Shown in pieces: positions 32,714 to 41,941 of a DNA stretch of 64,000 nt. A program made the position numbers and the translations under genes. The stretch's first letter is position 1, and each line of letters starts with the position of its first letter. The notes under the pieces are model-generated. The model was given only the letters and a program-made list of their open reading frames with translations, made no database searches and had not been told where the DNA came from. The stretch is from Kordia sp039026955 (lineage in GTDB: Bacteria; Bacteroidota; Bacteroidia; Flavobacteriales; Flavobacteriaceae): NCBI GenBank assembly GCA_039026955.1, contig JBCCLH010000008.1, forward strand, positions 86,108-150,107. Reading direction: 5' to 3'.

Positions 32714-33640
32714 TTACTGCTTTACAATCAACTTTTGTCCGATACGCAAAGTAGAAGTTCTCCGAATGGAATTCACTTTACATAAAGACGCAATCGAAAC
32801 ATTATATTTATTAGAAATTCGCGATAACGTATCACCGCGACGCACGGTATATACTTTGGTTTCATTAGCAATACTCGCCATTGCTTCTGCTTCTGTCGTT
32901 GCAAGTTCTATTTTTGATTTTCGTTTCGAATTGTGTCTGTAAGCAGCTGTCCATCGACGCGTCACCCAAATTTCAGGACTTCTCACACGATTTTCTTCAT
33001 TCGAAAAATCAAATACATATTCAGGATGAATCGGAATGCCTTTGTACAATACTTCCAAATGCAAATGACTGCCACGCGCATTTCCAGTAGTGCCACCAGC
33101 GCCGATTACTTGTCCTTTTCTCACTGTATCGTTGATTTTGACCAAATACTTCGATAAATGTGCATATACAGTTTCCAATCCATTAAAATGACGGACTACG
33201 ACTGTTTTTCCATGTCCTGAATGATATTTTACATAACGCACGACACCATCAAACATAGACATGACACGATCGCCCGTAATAAGATCAATATCAATTCCGT
33301 TGTGCGCTCTGCGATTTCGCCAGCCGTAACGCGAGGTAATTACTTTTTTTCGTGGCACAGGCGAAGCGTACGTACTGTCGTCAAACTTAATTTGCAACGG
33401 ATATTCGCGTGTTAAGTTTTTATACGGATTGAATATTTTGGTATTCCAATGTTCAGCAATCCAGTCCTTTTGGAACGGTTGCTTTTGGTTTAAAGAATGT
33501 AATACCAAAGAAACTGTTGGAAATACAGGATGTATTTTGATAGCATTTGTATCAATTTTTGTGGCAATGCTATCTTTTGTTTGACTGTGTATGCTCGTAA
33601 AACTTAAACATAGACAAACCAACAAATATATTTTTTTCAT
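32714..33640 (-). CDS. M23 peptidase with C-terminal LysM domain
   Basis: The 308-residue protein has a signal peptide (about 1-19), an M23/LytM domain (about 100-215) with the zinc ligands in HNGIDID and HLHLEV, and a LysM domain at the end (YTVRRGDTLSRISNKYNVSIASL). LytM enzymes cut peptidoglycan cross-bridges and LysM binds glycan, so it should act in the periplasm during wall growth or division. It lies downstream of the M56-M23 fusion and BlaI genes on the same strand, which suggests a shared cell-wall theme. Confidence 0.93.
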   Translation of the reverse strand: MKKIYLLVCLCLSFTSIHSQTKDSIATKIDTNAIKIHPVFPTVSLVLHSLNQKQPFQKDWIAEHWNTKIFNPYKNLTREYPLQIKFDDSTYASPVPRKKVITSRYGWRNRRAHNGIDIDLITGDRVMSMFDGVVRYVKYHSGHGKTVVVRHFNGLETVYAHLSKYLVKINDTVRKGQVIGAGGTTGNARGSHLHLEVLYKGIPIHPEYVFDFSNEENRVRSPEIWVTRRWTAAYRHNSKRKSKIELATTEAEAMASIANETKVYTVRRGDTLSRISNKYNVSIASLCKVNSIRRTSTLRIGQKLIVKQ

Positions 33641-33720
33641 GAGTGTTTTTTGATTAATGTATTAAAATAGGCAATTGGGGATTGCAAAGATAACGTGTTC
33701 TTAATTGAATAATTGTGAGG

Positions 33721-35067
33721 CTATTCTTGAGCGTTTTCTGTCATATAATTCAATGGATTTACACGTTTTCCATGGTGACGCACTTCGTAATGCAAATGCG
33801 GAGCCGTTGAAAAACCTGTGCTGCCTACATATCCAATAATTTCACCTTTTTGCACCGTTGCACCTAATTTTGTGTTGAATCCTTCTAAATGTGCATACCA
33901 AGTTTCAAAACCTTCTAAATGTGCAATGACAATTAAATTTCCCCAGTTTCCTTCTTCTTTAGCTTGCAAAACCATGCCATTTGCAGTAGCAACCACCGGA
34001 GTGCCTTTGGGAGCTTTAATGTCAATTCCACCATGTTTGGTTTTGTTTTTTAGTTTTGGATGTTTTCGCATGACGCCAAATCGGGAAGAAATGTGTTTTG
34101 CAGTTTTGTTTTGTACTGGAAATAGTGACGGAATTCCATTTTCTTGGACGAAAACTGTAGGAACAATTTCATCAGGAATGTCAACCATAGTTTCGGGACT
34201 TCTAAATGCCATGAACGCAATCCCGACAAGCGGAATCAGCAACATATAGACAAGTTTGAGTCTCTTTTTTGATTGTGATTTTGTAATCATTTCTATTCGT
34301 TTTTTGAGTGTTGGATGTGAAAAATAATTGTATGCAGGATTGATCTGTGTGGGTTCAAGACTTTGTAAAAGAAGCGCTAAATACGACGACTTTTTGATGT
34401 TTTCTTGCCTTAATACCAAAGCATCTGCTTGAAATTCATGAATTGATTTTAACGATTTTCTATACAAATAGGCGAGTGGATTGAACCAATTGAAAGCGAT
34501 AAAAATTTCAGCTAATACGACATCTGCGGAGTGTAATTTTGAAATGTGTGCTTTTTCATGTGCGAGCATGTATTCGTTAACCGACGCTGTATTTGTGGTT
34601 GGAACAAAAATCCATTGGAAATAGGAAAATACTTCTAAAACCTTGGCGCTGTATACTTTTGTATTGTGTACATTGATTTCTTTCGATTGTTGTTTTAGCT
34701 TGAATAATTTGACTGTCGTTTGAACGAATCGCCACAAAAAACAAACAACACCAAGTACATATAGAGAAAAAATCCAGAAACTGTAATTGATGGTTTGAAG
34801 CTGTTCAGTTTCAGTTGTTGTGTTCGTATCTACAATAAGCGTAGAAAATGGAGCAAAATCTTCCAATAAAGGAATTTCGAGCGGAAATTGCATTTCTGGA
34901 AAAATACTGCCGCTTAATGGCAATAATAGCGCTAATGGAAGCAATAACAACAAAAACATTCTGTTGAACGCGTGAAACGTGAATCGGCTAAAAACCACTT
35001 TGTACAACAAGTAGAAGCTTCCGAAGACCAAATTCACCTGTAAAATATAAATTAATACACTACTCAT
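33721..35067 (-). CDS. M56 (BlaR1-like) membrane peptidase fused to M23 LytM domain
   Basis: The 448-residue protein starts with membrane helices and an M56 metallopeptidase: HEKAH at 170-174 and the third ligand region HEFQAD at 210-215. After another membrane helix (about 270-288) it has an M23 domain (about 330-440) with H345/D349 in HGGIDI and HLHYE at 424-428. In BlaR1 and MecR1 this place carries a penicillin-binding sensor; here a wall hydrolase domain takes it. It overlaps the blaI-like gene by 8 bp, so the pair is a BlaI/BlaR1-type switch. Confidence 0.92.
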   Translation of the reverse strand: MSSVLIYILQVNLVFGSFYLLYKVVFSRFTFHAFNRMFLLLLLPLALLLPLSGSIFPEMQFPLEIPLLEDFAPFSTLIVDTNTTTETEQLQTINYSFWIFSLYVLGVVCFLWRFVQTTVKLFKLKQQSKEINVHNTKVYSAKVLEVFSYFQWIFVPTTNTASVNEYMLAHEKAHISKLHSADVVLAEIFIAFNWFNPLAYLYRKSLKSIHEFQADALVLRQENIKKSSYLALLLQSLEPTQINPAYNYFSHPTLKKRIEMITKSQSKKRLKLVYMLLIPLVGIAFMAFRSPETMVDIPDEIVPTVFVQENGIPSLFPVQNKTAKHISSRFGVMRKHPKLKNKTKHGGIDIKAPKGTPVVATANGMVLQAKEEGNWGNLIVIAHLEGFETWYAHLEGFNTKLGATVQKGEIIGYVGSTGFSTAPHLHYEVRHHGKRVNPLNYMTENAQE

Positions 35068-35443
35068 CTTTTGCTTTTAAAGTGTTGATTTTTTCTTCTA
35101 AAATGGCTTTCATTTGTTCCATTTCAGTCAAATTTAACGTATCACTTTCTGCGAAAAAAGAAGCAAATGAACTGGTAGAACCGTTAAAAAAGTTCCCAAT
35201 TACCTGTTTGATGTGCTGTGCGAAATAGCGTTCTTTGGAAATGGCAGGCGAGTACTGACGAATCTTCCCATAGGTTTCAAAATCTAAAAATTTCTTCCGA
35301 ACCAACACACGAACTACCGTAGAAATAGTTGTGTACGCTGGTTTTGGTTCTGGAAATTGTTCCACAATATCTTTTAGAAATGCTCTGTCCAGTTTCCAGA
35401 CATATTGCATTACCTGTTCTTCCGCTTTTGTTAACTCGTTCAT
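35060..35443 (-). CDS. BlaI/MecI/CopY-family repressor
   Basis: A 127-residue winged-helix repressor of the BlaI family (LTKAEEQVMQYVWKLDRAFLKDIVEQFPEPKPAYTTISTVVRVLVRKKFL at the N-terminus in outline, then a dimerisation tail). In the known systems the M56 peptidase cuts the repressor after sensing wall damage. A dyad rich in GACTA/TAGTC lies just upstream, as expected for self-control. It is co-transcribed with the M56-M23 gene. Confidence 0.92.
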   Translation of the reverse strand: MNELTKAEEQVMQYVWKLDRAFLKDIVEQFPEPKPAYTTISTVVRVLVRKKFLDFETYGKIRQYSPAISKERYFAQHIKQVIGNFFNGSTSSFASFFAESDTLNLTEMEQMKAILEEKINTLKAKDE

Positions 35444-35447
35444 GCGG

Positions 35448-35520
35448 CAAAGATACTAGAATATTTTACTTTACGACTATTTTTATAGTCATAAAACTAT
35501 AATTGTAGTCATAAAATTAT
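35448..35520 (-). promoter_or_regulatory. Promoter and BlaI-type operators of the blaI-M56/M23 operon
   Basis: On the minus strand TATCTTTG (35455-35448) matches TAnnTTTG, 4 bp before the ATG. Upstream are the perfect dyad GACTAT/ATAGTC (35475-35490) and a second, imperfect one ACTATAATTGTAGT (35496-35509). The ACTA...TAGT spacing resembles known BlaI/MecI operators. They cover the region of the -33 element. Confidence 0.65.
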
Positions 35521-35580
35521 GTTAATGGAAAAATCAAATAATTTTAACTAATTGATTTATAGGATTATTAAGTGTTTTAT

Positions 35581-36756
35581 TTAAACAGAAAGGTTAGATT
35601 CAGATTCTTCTATATATTCCTGTAAAAGTTTCGTTTCAGGATCAATTTTAGCTGCTTTTTGATACAGTTCCAGAGCTTTTTGATAGTCCTTTAGGTAGAA
35701 ATAATACAGTCCCAAATTACGATACGCATAACTATTTTGATCGTCTAGTTCAAGTGATTTTTGGATGTCTTTTTTACCTTCTTCCAATTGTCCCAACTTC
35801 AACTTTGAAAACCCACGATTGTTCCAAGCAAAGCCAAAATCAGGTTTTAGTTGGATTACTTTGTCTAAATCTGCAATGGCTTCTTCGTGTTTATCCAACA
35901 TTCCATACGCGTATCCGCGATTGTTCAGTAAACTCACATTATTGGAATCCATTTCAATCGCTTTGGAGTTCACTTCAATGACTTTTTCATGTTTATCAAA
36001 ATAGGAGAGAATGATTCCGTAGTTTGCATAATCGCCAGCTTCAAACGATGTTGAATGCTTTTCTGTGAAGGTTTCCTGAAGTGTTTTTGCTCGTTCATAA
36101 TTCTTATCCATCAAGTGCGCATAAATTGCCAATCGGTAAAATACTACTTGATTGTTGTCGAACTTTAGTGCTTCTTCAAAGGCTTCTGCCGCAGCAGCAA
36201 ACTCCATTTTTTCCATATAATGACTTCCCGCTTGAAACTTTCTGTAGGATTTACGGAATTTCCATAAGGTCCACAATTGCATGCCGTCATTGTTAGTAAA
36301 CGTACCATCATGCAACGAAATCGTGTCTTTTTTGGGGAAAATATTATTCAGAAAATCGAGCGTACAGGAAAACACCAAGGCAAAAATGACCAGTTTGGTG
36401 ACATCGTCAAATTCATTCAAAGACAAAATCAATGTGCCAATTCCAGCGACTAACAAAGAGAGTAGTGGACCGCAAATCGTCACAATAAAACTCGTTCGTA
36501 CAGACACCTCTTCTTCATGCATCACACACAAGCCACCTTTCCAATAAAACAAATTGAACTTAAAAAAGCATTCCAATCTACCTAATTGAAATTGCAAAGA
36601 TTTCTCAGGATTTCCGAGTGATCCCATGTATACCGTAACCTTCTTAGAAGTCAGCAACAACGCAGGAATGGCATGTCCCAATTCATGAATCACGGTTGTC
36701 AACAATCGGAAGGTCAACAACGAAAGCATAAAAATAATCGCAACTTCTAAGGGCAT
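35581..36756 (-). CDS. M50 site-2-protease-like protein with TPR domain
   Basis: The 391-residue protein starts with a membrane metalloprotease domain (HELGH at 24-28, about five hydrophobic segments to residue 145) and continues with at least six TPR units (about 170-385; AIADLDKVIQLKPDFGFAWNNRG and others in form). M50 enzymes cut within the membrane. The second-half M50 motif (NxxPxxxLDG) is not clear, only LDFLNNIFP, so activity is uncertain. The TPR part should bind partners in the cytoplasm. Located upstream of the BlaI operon on the same strand. Confidence 0.82.
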   Translation of the reverse strand: MPLEVAIIFMLSLLTFRLLTTVIHELGHAIPALLLTSKKVTVYMGSLGNPEKSLQFQLGRLECFFKFNLFYWKGGLCVMHEEEVSVRTSFIVTICGPLLSLLVAGIGTLILSLNEFDDVTKLVIFALVFSCTLDFLNNIFPKKDTISLHDGTFTNNDGMQLWTLWKFRKSYRKFQAGSHYMEKMEFAAAAEAFEEALKFDNNQVVFYRLAIYAHLMDKNYERAKTLQETFTEKHSTSFEAGDYANYGIILSYFDKHEKVIEVNSKAIEMDSNNVSLLNNRGYAYGMLDKHEEAIADLDKVIQLKPDFGFAWNNRGFSKLKLGQLEEGKKDIQKSLELDDQNSYAYRNLGLYYFYLKDYQKALELYQKAAKIDPETKLLQEYIEESESNLSV

Positions 36757-36941
36757 GTGGAGATTTTAGATATGTAAAGGTATGGGAATTTTTGGAATGT
36801 ACTATCTAAAGAAAATCTAAAATACAGCCCGCTATTGACGATGCGCAATTTGACACTTCATGGAAGTTTTGATATCACATACATGCTCCAAAGCAAATCC
36901 TTGGCGCATGCATGTTGAGTCGTATACAAAAATAGGAGTAG

Positions 36942-38696
36942 CTACTTTTTCTTCTTTTCAGAAGGTAAAATGCTCATTTCAAAATTAAATAATTGATCTG
37001 CATCACGCTTGCTCTTTATCTTTCGCAGTTTCTTCAAGTTTTTCTTAGTGTAATAGATTTCAAGTAATTTCAAGCGATTTTGGTCGTCTTCAATATCAGC
37101 AACCAAGGTTTTGTCTACAAAATTGATGAAAGCACCTTCGGTATGTGTTTTGATAGACTTTCTAAATTTTTTAACCCATTTCAAATATTCAATATTTCTA
37201 CATTGGTTGGTAAATGCATTCGATACATCGTCCCACCACGCTTGAATTTGTAACATATACGGTTTGTGTGCATAGCCAAATGCATTTTCCCCTGCATTTC
37301 TTGTCACAGCACCGCCCATGCAGTGAAAACTCATATACATATTTACATCCGATTGGTAACGTGTGTTTTTTAAATACGTATAAATTGATTCTACTAAATC
37401 CTTATGATTTACATCGTCTTTTGGAAAACTGGAAGAAACTTTATGCGGATGCGGTTGATCGCAAGTAGAACTTGGTCCACGATCAGGCACAATAGTTAAA
37501 TTTCTATTAGCACAAGTTTCACTGGAAATGGTAGAAGATTCTTCTGATGTATCTAATTCTTTACTAGGTAACACCTTAGCCAAAACAGTGTCTTCTTTGC
37601 CCGATAATGGCATTTCAAATGAAGGTGCCATCGTAAATGTTGGATTTATATAATCACTTAACATTCTTATAATTTCGGTATACGAATAAATAGGAGCTGA
37701 CTTTTTAATTTTTCCTTTAAGTGACTTCTTTTTACCAAGCGCTTCTCTATTTTTTCGAGCTTCTCTAAGCGTTTTTTCTGTAACTTCTGTAAACTGTTGC
37801 TCATCTGTATTTTCTAGAAATTTTTTACCAAAATAGTTGCGAAGTAGTTTTTTTAATTTCTCTTCTGTACCATAAAATTTACCTGCCATACGACCGTGAA
37901 TTTCTGATGTATTAGGCTCAGATTCTGAAGCTGCTACTACTGTCATTGTGCAAGTAGCAGAAAGCGTATCAACAATCCCATTTTTTGTGGCATGTAATTT
38001 TGCCCATTTGGTAATAATAGGCTTAAACTTTTCTGGTTTTTTCCATTCGAGTCTAAAAGTAGTTACCACAGGAAGTATGGATACTAGCTTAAATTTAAAG
38101 CGAATCACAACTCCAAAATTTCCGCCTCCGCCACCGCGAACTGCCCAAAACAAATCAGCATACTTATTTTTCTTAGTTGCGGTTATACATTTTCCATTCG
38201 CTAAAACCATTTCAATAGCTGTAACCGAATCACAAGTCAATCCAAACTTACGAACAGATGTTCCCCAACCGCCACCTTGCGTGAGTCCACCAACGTTCAC
38301 AGATTGACAACCACCACCAGGAATCGTTTTAAAGTCTTCTTCCAATTCGCTGTATACCTGTCCTAATTGTTTTCCAGCGGGAATCCATGCGGTATCATCA
38401 TCTACAGGTGTGATGATATTGATTTCTGACAAATCAATGATAATAACATCATTCGCAGAGCACATACCTTCATGTTGATGTCCGCCAGAGCGCACTCTAA
38501 AAGGAAATGTATGTTCTCTACAATAATTGATACAATACTGCACATGACTCACTTTTTTACAATACGCAATATACATGGGCATTTTCCCAAATCGCGTATT
38601 GGAGATGACACGCGCATAATGATACAGTTCATCTTGTCGGTCAATAATTTTTAAATCTTTGGGAGCATTTTTCTTAAAAGAGGTGTTACTTTTCAT
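36942..38696 (-). CDS. FAD-linked oxidoreductase, berberine-bridge-enzyme type
   Basis: The 584-residue protein has the FAD-binding-4 fold (RSGGHQHEG, GGLTQGGGWG, AVRGGGGGNFGVV). H73 in RSGGH and C130 in GGGCQSVNVGG line up with the His and Cys that bind FAD twice in berberine bridge enzymes. A BBE domain is expected near the end (about 540-570), with a Lys-rich tail. An insert of about 150 residues (around 270-430) rich in S, T, E and K is unusual. There is no signal peptide. Such flavoenzymes oxidise sugars, alkaloids or phenolic compounds; the substrate is unknown. Confidence 0.85.
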   Translation of the reverse strand: MKSNTSFKKNAPKDLKIIDRQDELYHYARVISNTRFGKMPMYIAYCKKVSHVQYCINYCREHTFPFRVRSGGHQHEGMCSANDVIIIDLSEINIITPVDDDTAWIPAGKQLGQVYSELEEDFKTIPGGGCQSVNVGGLTQGGGWGTSVRKFGLTCDSVTAIEMVLANGKCITATKKNKYADLFWAVRGGGGGNFGVVIRFKFKLVSILPVVTTFRLEWKKPEKFKPIITKWAKLHATKNGIVDTLSATCTMTVVAASESEPNTSEIHGRMAGKFYGTEEKLKKLLRNYFGKKFLENTDEQQFTEVTEKTLREARKNREALGKKKSLKGKIKKSAPIYSYTEIIRMLSDYINPTFTMAPSFEMPLSGKEDTVLAKVLPSKELDTSEESSTISSETCANRNLTIVPDRGPSSTCDQPHPHKVSSSFPKDDVNHKDLVESIYTYLKNTRYQSDVNMYMSFHCMGGAVTRNAGENAFGYAHKPYMLQIQAWWDDVSNAFTNQCRNIEYLKWVKKFRKSIKTHTEGAFINFVDKTLVADIEDDQNRLKLLEIYYTKKNLKKLRKIKSKRDADQLFNFEMSILPSEKKKK

Positions 38697-38860
38697 GGAT
38701 AAAAATTGATTAGTTGGTTATATGTGAATCCTAAAAGTAAGAAATGTATTTCAAAAAGAATTGCTTTTCCCAAAAAAATAGCACATTTTTCACAAATGAG
38801 TTTTGCCTATGGAGTATTAAAATATGTATCATAACTCGTATTTTTACAAAAACAAATTTC

Positions 38861-39976
38861 ATGAACAAGAAACCACTTTTACAACCATACAATTCCAAAA
38901 ATCTACAACTCAAAAATCGAGTGATTATGGCGCCTTTGACACGAAGTCGCGCCAACAACAAAGGAAATGTACCCACAGATGAATTACACGGACTCTATTA
39001 TGAACAAAGAGCTTCTGCGGGATTAATCATTACGGAAGGCTCACAAGTTTCTAAAGAAGCGGTAGGGTACGTGCACACTCCAGGCATATATAGCGCTGAT
39101 CAGAAAAGCGCATGGAAGCAAGTGACGAAGCGTGTACATGACAAAGGCGGAAAGATTTTTATTCAATTATGGCATGTGGGACGAATTTCACATCCTGATT
39201 TTCATAATGGTGAATTGCCGTTGGCGCCATCAGCGATCAATCCGAAGCGAAAATCGTATACACCAGAAGGTTTTAAAGATACAGTCACACCTCGCAAAAT
39301 GACACAAGAAGATATTGATAGAACGATTCAGGATTTTGTCAATGCAGGAAAAAACGCCATGGAAGCAGGTTTTGATGGTGTGGAAATTCATTCGTCTAAC
39401 GGATATCTTTTTCATCAGTTTTTTACGAATTGTTCCAATACGCGTACCGACAACTATGGTGGAAGCATTGAAAACAACGCACGATTTTTCTTTGAAACGC
39501 TCGATGCCATGAAACAAGCAATCCCAGAACAAAAAATTGGGGTACGATTCAATCCATCGTTAGATTCCGTTTTTGCGGGCATATTTATGGATGAAGAAAC
39601 GATTCCTACGTTTGAATACATTATCAAAAAACTAAATGACTACGATTTGGCGTATGTACACTTATCGGAACCTTTTTCTGATGTATCAGCAGTGCCACAT
39701 GCAGTCACCAACATTGCGAAGCATTTCAGGCCTTTATACAACGGAACGCTCATAATCAATACCGATTTCACCTTTGACAAAGGAAACGCCGTCATAGAAG
39801 CCGATGAAGCGGATTTAGTCGCCTTTGGAAAGCCTTACATTTCCAATCCGGATTTGGTAGAACGTTTTGCACATGGAATTCCTTTAGCCGATTGGGATGC
39901 GGAGACTTTTTATACGACGGGTGCGAAAGGGTATACGGATTATCCTAGAGGTAATAATATAAAAAAAGAGTGTTAA
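38861..39976 (+). CDS. Old yellow enzyme-family alkene reductase
   Basis: A 371-residue FMN-dependent ene-reductase (OYE/NemA type). The start at MNKKPLLQPY is chosen because the frame upstream has no homology-like content. Motifs include VIMAPLTRSRAN, QLWHVGRISHPDF, FDGVEIHSSNGYLFHQFF and the NADPH/FMN part LVAFGKPYISNPDLVERF. It reduces activated C=C bonds in enones, maleimides or nitro compounds. It diverges from the BBE-like gene and precedes a converging membrane protein gene. Confidence 0.94.
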   Translation: MNKKPLLQPYNSKNLQLKNRVIMAPLTRSRANNKGNVPTDELHGLYYEQRASAGLIITEGSQVSKEAVGYVHTPGIYSADQKSAWKQVTKRVHDKGGKIFIQLWHVGRISHPDFHNGELPLAPSAINPKRKSYTPEGFKDTVTPRKMTQEDIDRTIQDFVNAGKNAMEAGFDGVEIHSSNGYLFHQFFTNCSNTRTDNYGGSIENNARFFFETLDAMKQAIPEQKIGVRFNPSLDSVFAGIFMDEETIPTFEYIIKKLNDYDLAYVHLSEPFSDVSAVPHAVTNIAKHFRPLYNGTLIINTDFTFDKGNAVIEADEADLVAFGKPYISNPDLVERFAHGIPLADWDAETFYTTGAKGYTDYPRGNNIKKEC

Positions 39977-40013
39977 GGATTATCAAGTATATATGAACGT
40001 TAATCCTTAACAC
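39961..40013. terminator. Hairpin terminator between OYE and membrane protein genes
   Basis: A perfect 14-bp stem (39968-39981 and 40000-40013) contains the OYE stop codon in its left arm. On the minus strand it is followed by a run of six T residues, so it mainly serves the minus-strand gene. Confidence 0.75.
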
Positions 40014-40024
40014 TTCATCAAGCA

Positions 40025-40921
40025 TTATCTGAAATACTTAAAAAATTTGCCCTTTCTGAAACTTGTAAATAGCAACCACAAGAAATAGATCTTCAGTAAG
40101 AAAGCTATAACAAGAATTGTAGCTTCAGATAAATAATTTTCAGATTTCATATCTAGTATAGGCCACATAACTTGTAAAAGTGCATAAAATTTCAGTGGAC
40201 CTAGGACATAGTAATCACTTTCAAACCCTATTTTTGATAGTGCATATGTAAAGTATAGCATACACATAGCGCACCAAAAAGATAAGAACAACACTCCATT
40301 GCCATTAATCAATATGATATTGAATCTTTCCATAACTGATATTGAAATGAAAGTAACAGAAATTAAGATTAAAAATGATCTCCAAAACTTAAACTTTCTT
40401 TCATAAAGTAATGTCTTTTTTGAAAGCGGTTCAAGTTCACTTTTGTAACGTGTAGGATTTATCAAGAAGTAAGATGCAAAACAAAAAAATAAAGCATTTA
40501 AAACATTTAATAAGTCTGCAAGAGACCATACAATAGATTTAGAAAATTTTGATTGAGTAAGGATATCAAATTTCCAATTCAAAAATAACCATGAATATAA
40601 AATGATCCATGTTATAAAAATATATCCAAGATAATTCCTAAGCCTGTTAATGTTTTTTATGCATTTTTCATTAAGTTCTCTCTTTTTGATATCATCTCTA
40701 ATAAAGTAGTCAGTTACAAAAAGTGCTAAAACAAGAATAATAACTTCTGTAATAGAAATAGCCGCAAAACTATAGTTCTTTTGAAATATAAAATCATTAA
40801 AATTATTTAGATACCCACTGCTTGATAAATCAAATTCTTGAAATGGAGGTAAAAAATAAAATATAAATGGAGTTACACATGAAATTACACTTAGTGTAAC
40901 TATAAAAGTATTTTTTTTCAT
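40025..40921 (-). CDS. Hypothetical membrane protein
   Basis: A 298-residue protein with about eight hydrophobic segments and a short charged cytoplasmic loop (DDIKKRELNEKCIKNINR). No family could be recognised. It is more AT-rich than its neighbours and next to another AT-rich hypothetical gene across a repeat array, which suggests a small accessory island. It has no obvious operon partner. Confidence 0.7.
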   Translation of the reverse strand: MKKNTFIVTLSVISCVTPFIFYFLPPFQEFDLSSSGYLNNFNDFIFQKNYSFAAISITEVIILVLALFVTDYFIRDDIKKRELNEKCIKNINRLRNYLGYIFITWIILYSWLFLNWKFDILTQSKFSKSIVWSLADLLNVLNALFFCFASYFLINPTRYKSELEPLSKKTLLYERKFKFWRSFLILISVTFISISVMERFNIILINGNGVLFLSFWCAMCMLYFTYALSKIGFESDYYVLGPLKFYALLQVMWPILDMKSENYLSEATILVIAFLLKIYFLWLLFTSFRKGKFFKYFR

Positions 40922-41400
40922 AATAAAATGTTTTGTTTTTTTACAATAATATTTAGTCTGATGAAACAGAAAGTTCAGTTAAATTCATGTGATCTTATTA
41001 AGTGCTTATTATAAAACTTGATGTTTTCTTGTCCTTCACACCACAGCATTTTAAACACAAAAAAAAGTTCATATTTTTCTTTCATATTTAAGTTGTTTTT
41101 ATATTTTTGACGGTCGATTTTTAATAATGCGTTCTTGTCTTTAACTAAAAAGAAAAGGAAATATAAAATTAATAGAAATCATTTGTTTAATATTGCGAAA
41201 TACAATTTTTTCCACCTCAAAACATTGAAAAACAGTGGTTTATTCAATAATATTCAGGTTCTGTAATATTGCAGGTTCTGTATATTGCAGGTTCTGTATA
41301 TTGCAGGTTCTGTATATTGCTCGTTAGACAAAAAAATTCAAGTAGCAATGTTTTTTAGTAAGAATAATCTACCTAATAAAGTAATCTAAAAATTGGATAT
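40922..41400. repeat. AT-rich spacer with a 16-bp tandem array
   Basis: This 479-bp region has no gene. At 41252-41320 the unit TATTGCAGGTTCTGTA occurs in three exact copies (41267, 41283, 41299) with a degenerate copy before and a partial one after. The unit spacing of 16 bp and lack of unique spacers exclude CRISPR. Confidence 0.85.
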
Positions 41401-41937
41401 ATGTTGAATATTGAAGAGGTTGTTAGCTTAATTGAAAAAGTATATTTATCAATAGGTATTAAACTAAAAATTCATGAAAGCTCATTATTATATATGGAAA
41501 AAAATCCAGATCATTTAAATGAAATTTTAGACTCCATTATTGAAGAAATTACTAAAAATAAAGATCAATGTCAGGATTTTTTAATTGATTATAAATTGAT
41601 GGAAGGTTTCTTGGAAGAAATTTTACTAAAAACTACTAGAAAAAATTCAGCCATTCATTTACTTGATTCTATTGAAGAAGTGTTAATTATTTTAAACAAA
41701 AAGAAAAAGGCAAGACTGATTAAAAAAATTAAAATAGAATTAGTCGCTTCAGAAATGAAATCTAAGGGATACATTGAAACAGATGCTGTTATAAATTTAA
41801 GACAAACTCTGTATCCAATAATTAAAAAATCATCAGTGGAGATTAATTCGTTATTAAAAGATAACAAATATAAAGAGCGATGGCTTCTAACAAGGAAATT
41901 ACAAACATTTAAAAATTTACTCAATAACAATTCTTGA
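41401..41937 (+). CDS. Hypothetical cytoplasmic protein
   Basis: A 178-residue protein rich in K, I, L, E and N, predicted almost all helical, without signal peptide or membrane segment. No family is recognised. Its base composition is very AT-rich, like the membrane protein gene across the repeat array. It converges on the AraC gene with a gap of 4 bp. The frame is long and clean, so it is probably a real gene. Confidence 0.65.
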   Translation: MLNIEEVVSLIEKVYLSIGIKLKIHESSLLYMEKNPDHLNEILDSIIEEITKNKDQCQDFLIDYKLMEGFLEEILLKTTRKNSAIHLLDSIEEVLIILNKKKKARLIKKIKIELVASEMKSKGYIETDAVINLRQTLYPIIKKSSVEINSLLKDNKYKERWLLTRKLQTFKNLLNNNS

Positions 41938-41941
41938 AAAA

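Noticed and set aside
38744..38860. Longer N-terminus of the old yellow enzyme
   Set aside because: The extra 39 residues have no family resemblance; the ATG at 38861 gives the usual length.
41252..41320. Possible CRISPR array
   Set aside because: The 16-bp units are directly adjacent without unique spacers, and no cas gene is near.
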